39,386 nucleotides of DNA, taken from Streptomyces boluensis (GTDB taxonomy: Bacteria; Actinomycetota; Actinomycetes; Streptomycetales; Streptomycetaceae). The DNA lies in assembly GCF_009908195.1 (NCBI RefSeq), contig NZ_JAAAHS010000025.1, positions 1 through 39,386 on the forward strand. The letters are read 5' to 3'. The notes under the pieces are model-generated. The model saw nothing but the letters and a program-made list of their open reading frames with translations, ran no database searches and was not told the origin of the DNA. Below, in pieces: positions 38,740 through 39,386 of this stretch (the stretch's first letter is position 1; each line of letters opens with the position of its first letter). Position numbers and translations under genes: made by a program.

Positions 38740-39386
38740 CTAAGGCTCCACCAGGCCGGTGCGGATCGCGTAGCGCGTGAGTTCCAGGCGGTCGCGCAGG
38801 CCGAGTTTCTGCAGGATGTTCGCTCGGTGGCGCTCCACCGTCTTCACGCTGATCACAAGCAGCTCGCCGATCTCCTTCGAGCTGTGGCCCTCGGCGACCA
38901 GCTTCAGGATCTGCTCCTCGCGGTGGGTGACGAGGCGTTCCGGCAGGGGTGCGCCGTCGCGGGCCCGGTCGAGGCAGCGGCGTACGAGGCCGGGTTCGGC
39001 GCCCGGGTGGATGAAGGGCTCACCGCGCAGCGCGGCGCGGCAGGCCTCCACCAGGTCGCGGTCGGCGACCGACTTCAGTACGTAGCCGCAGGCACCGGCC
39101 TTGAGTGCCTCGACGAAGTACTGCTCGTAGTCGTACATCGTGAGGATCAGGATTCTCGTGTCCGGCGTGACGCGGGAGAGTTCGCGGGCGGCCTGGAGAC
39201 CGGTGAGGCGTGGCATCGCGACGTCGAGGATCGCGAGGTCGACGGGGTGTGCGCAGGCCGCGGCGACCGCTTCGGCGCCGTCGCCCGCTTCCGCCACGAC
39301 GCTCAGGTCGGGCTCGGCGTCGAGGATGAGGCGAAGGCCGCGGCGTACGAGTGCGTGGTCGTCGGCGAGCAGGATGCGGGCGGGGT
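38740..39386 (-). CDS. NarL/FixJ-type response regulator, 5' end cut by the window
   Basis: The frame runs off the window end; at least 214 residues are visible, and the true start lies beyond 39386. The receiver domain begins PARILLADDHALVRRG, with the acidic pair at visible residues 8-9 and the phosphoacceptor Asp54 (LAILDVAM). The conserved Lys follows in VLKSVADRDL. The C-terminal LuxR-type helix-turn-helix is complete (REEQILKLVAEGHSSKEIGELLVISVKTVERHRANI). Such regulators pair with a histidine kinase, which would be expected just beyond the window. The output genes are unknown. Confidence 0.9.
   Translation of the reverse strand, partial: PARILLADDHALVRRGLRLILDAEPDLSVVAEAGDGAEAVAAACAHPVDLAILDVAMPRLTGLQAARELSRVTPDTRILILTMYDYEQYFVEALKAGACGYVLKSVADRDLVEACRAALRGEPFIHPGAEPGLVRRCLDRARDGAPLPERLVTHREEQILKLVAEGHSSKEIGELLVISVKTVERHRANILQKLGLRDRLELTRYAIRTGLVEP

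Overview
The window is actinobacterial and almost certainly Streptomyces. Base composition is very GC-rich with G/C in nearly every third codon position, GTG and TTG starts are common, and long antisense reading frames accompany most genes. Only one TTA leucine codon was found by eye in the predicted genes. Several products are typical of Streptomyces: an NsdA-family TPR regulator beside its phosphotransferase-like neighbour, a GlxA-type copper radical oxidase, an ECF41 sigma factor, a PAS/PP2C phosphatase and secreted hydrolases. No rRNA, tRNA, CRISPR array, integrase or insertion sequence was seen. The region reads as chromosomal metabolic and regulatory DNA built of short operons, many of them divergent from their own regulator.

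Layout. (1) 1-5.8 kb: a small zinc-ribbon protein; a medium-chain reductase plus alpha/beta hydrolase operon divergent from a LysR regulator across a short palindrome; an NAD-dependent dehydrogenase fused to an NTF2-like domain, divergent from a second LysR regulator across a perfect 25-bp inverted repeat; then a 26-bp tandem repeat ending in a terminator-like hairpin. (2) 6-12 kb: a GNAT acetyltransferase, a Cys-rich protein, a serine hydrolase, a coupled MoxR ATPase and VWA/CoxE pair, a membrane-anchored hypothetical protein and a cupin. (3) 12-17.2 kb: an M20 peptidase coupled to a YfcC-type permease, a methyltransferase and a secreted lipase. (4) 17.2-21.1 kb: a beta-lactamase-fold hydrolase divergent from a TetR regulator, a MarR regulator divergent from a small monooxygenase-like protein, a VOC protein and a membrane-anchored L7/L12-CTD-like protein.

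(5) 21.3-24.5 kb: an NDH-2-like flavoprotein, an ECF41 sigma factor and an SDR dehydrogenase in one direction. An ECF41-type -35 element (TGTCACA) lies before the flavoprotein, which suggests a self-contained sigma-controlled redox unit. (6) 24.5-33.2 kb: a Ppx/GppA phosphatase, a DUF2165 membrane protein, an MFS exporter divergent from a DJ-1/AraC regulator, a copper radical oxidase without the usual cslA beside it, an MdaB-like quinone reductase preceded by an inverted repeat, and a Tat-exported lactonase-fold protein. (7) 33.3-39.4 kb: a PAS-PP2C phosphatase, the NsdA-family regulator divergent from a phosphotransferase-like gene carrying the TTA codon and a large leader hairpin, a run of three long hairpins, a small Cys-rich protein whose ribosome binding site is paired in a hairpin, and a NarL-type response regulator cut by the window end.

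The least explained signals are the RNA-scale structures at 36.7-38.24 kb, the ECF41 unit, the stand-alone copper radical oxidase and the membrane-tethered L7/L12-like protein. All assignments come from reading the sequence. Family names rest on recognised motifs; no database search was run.
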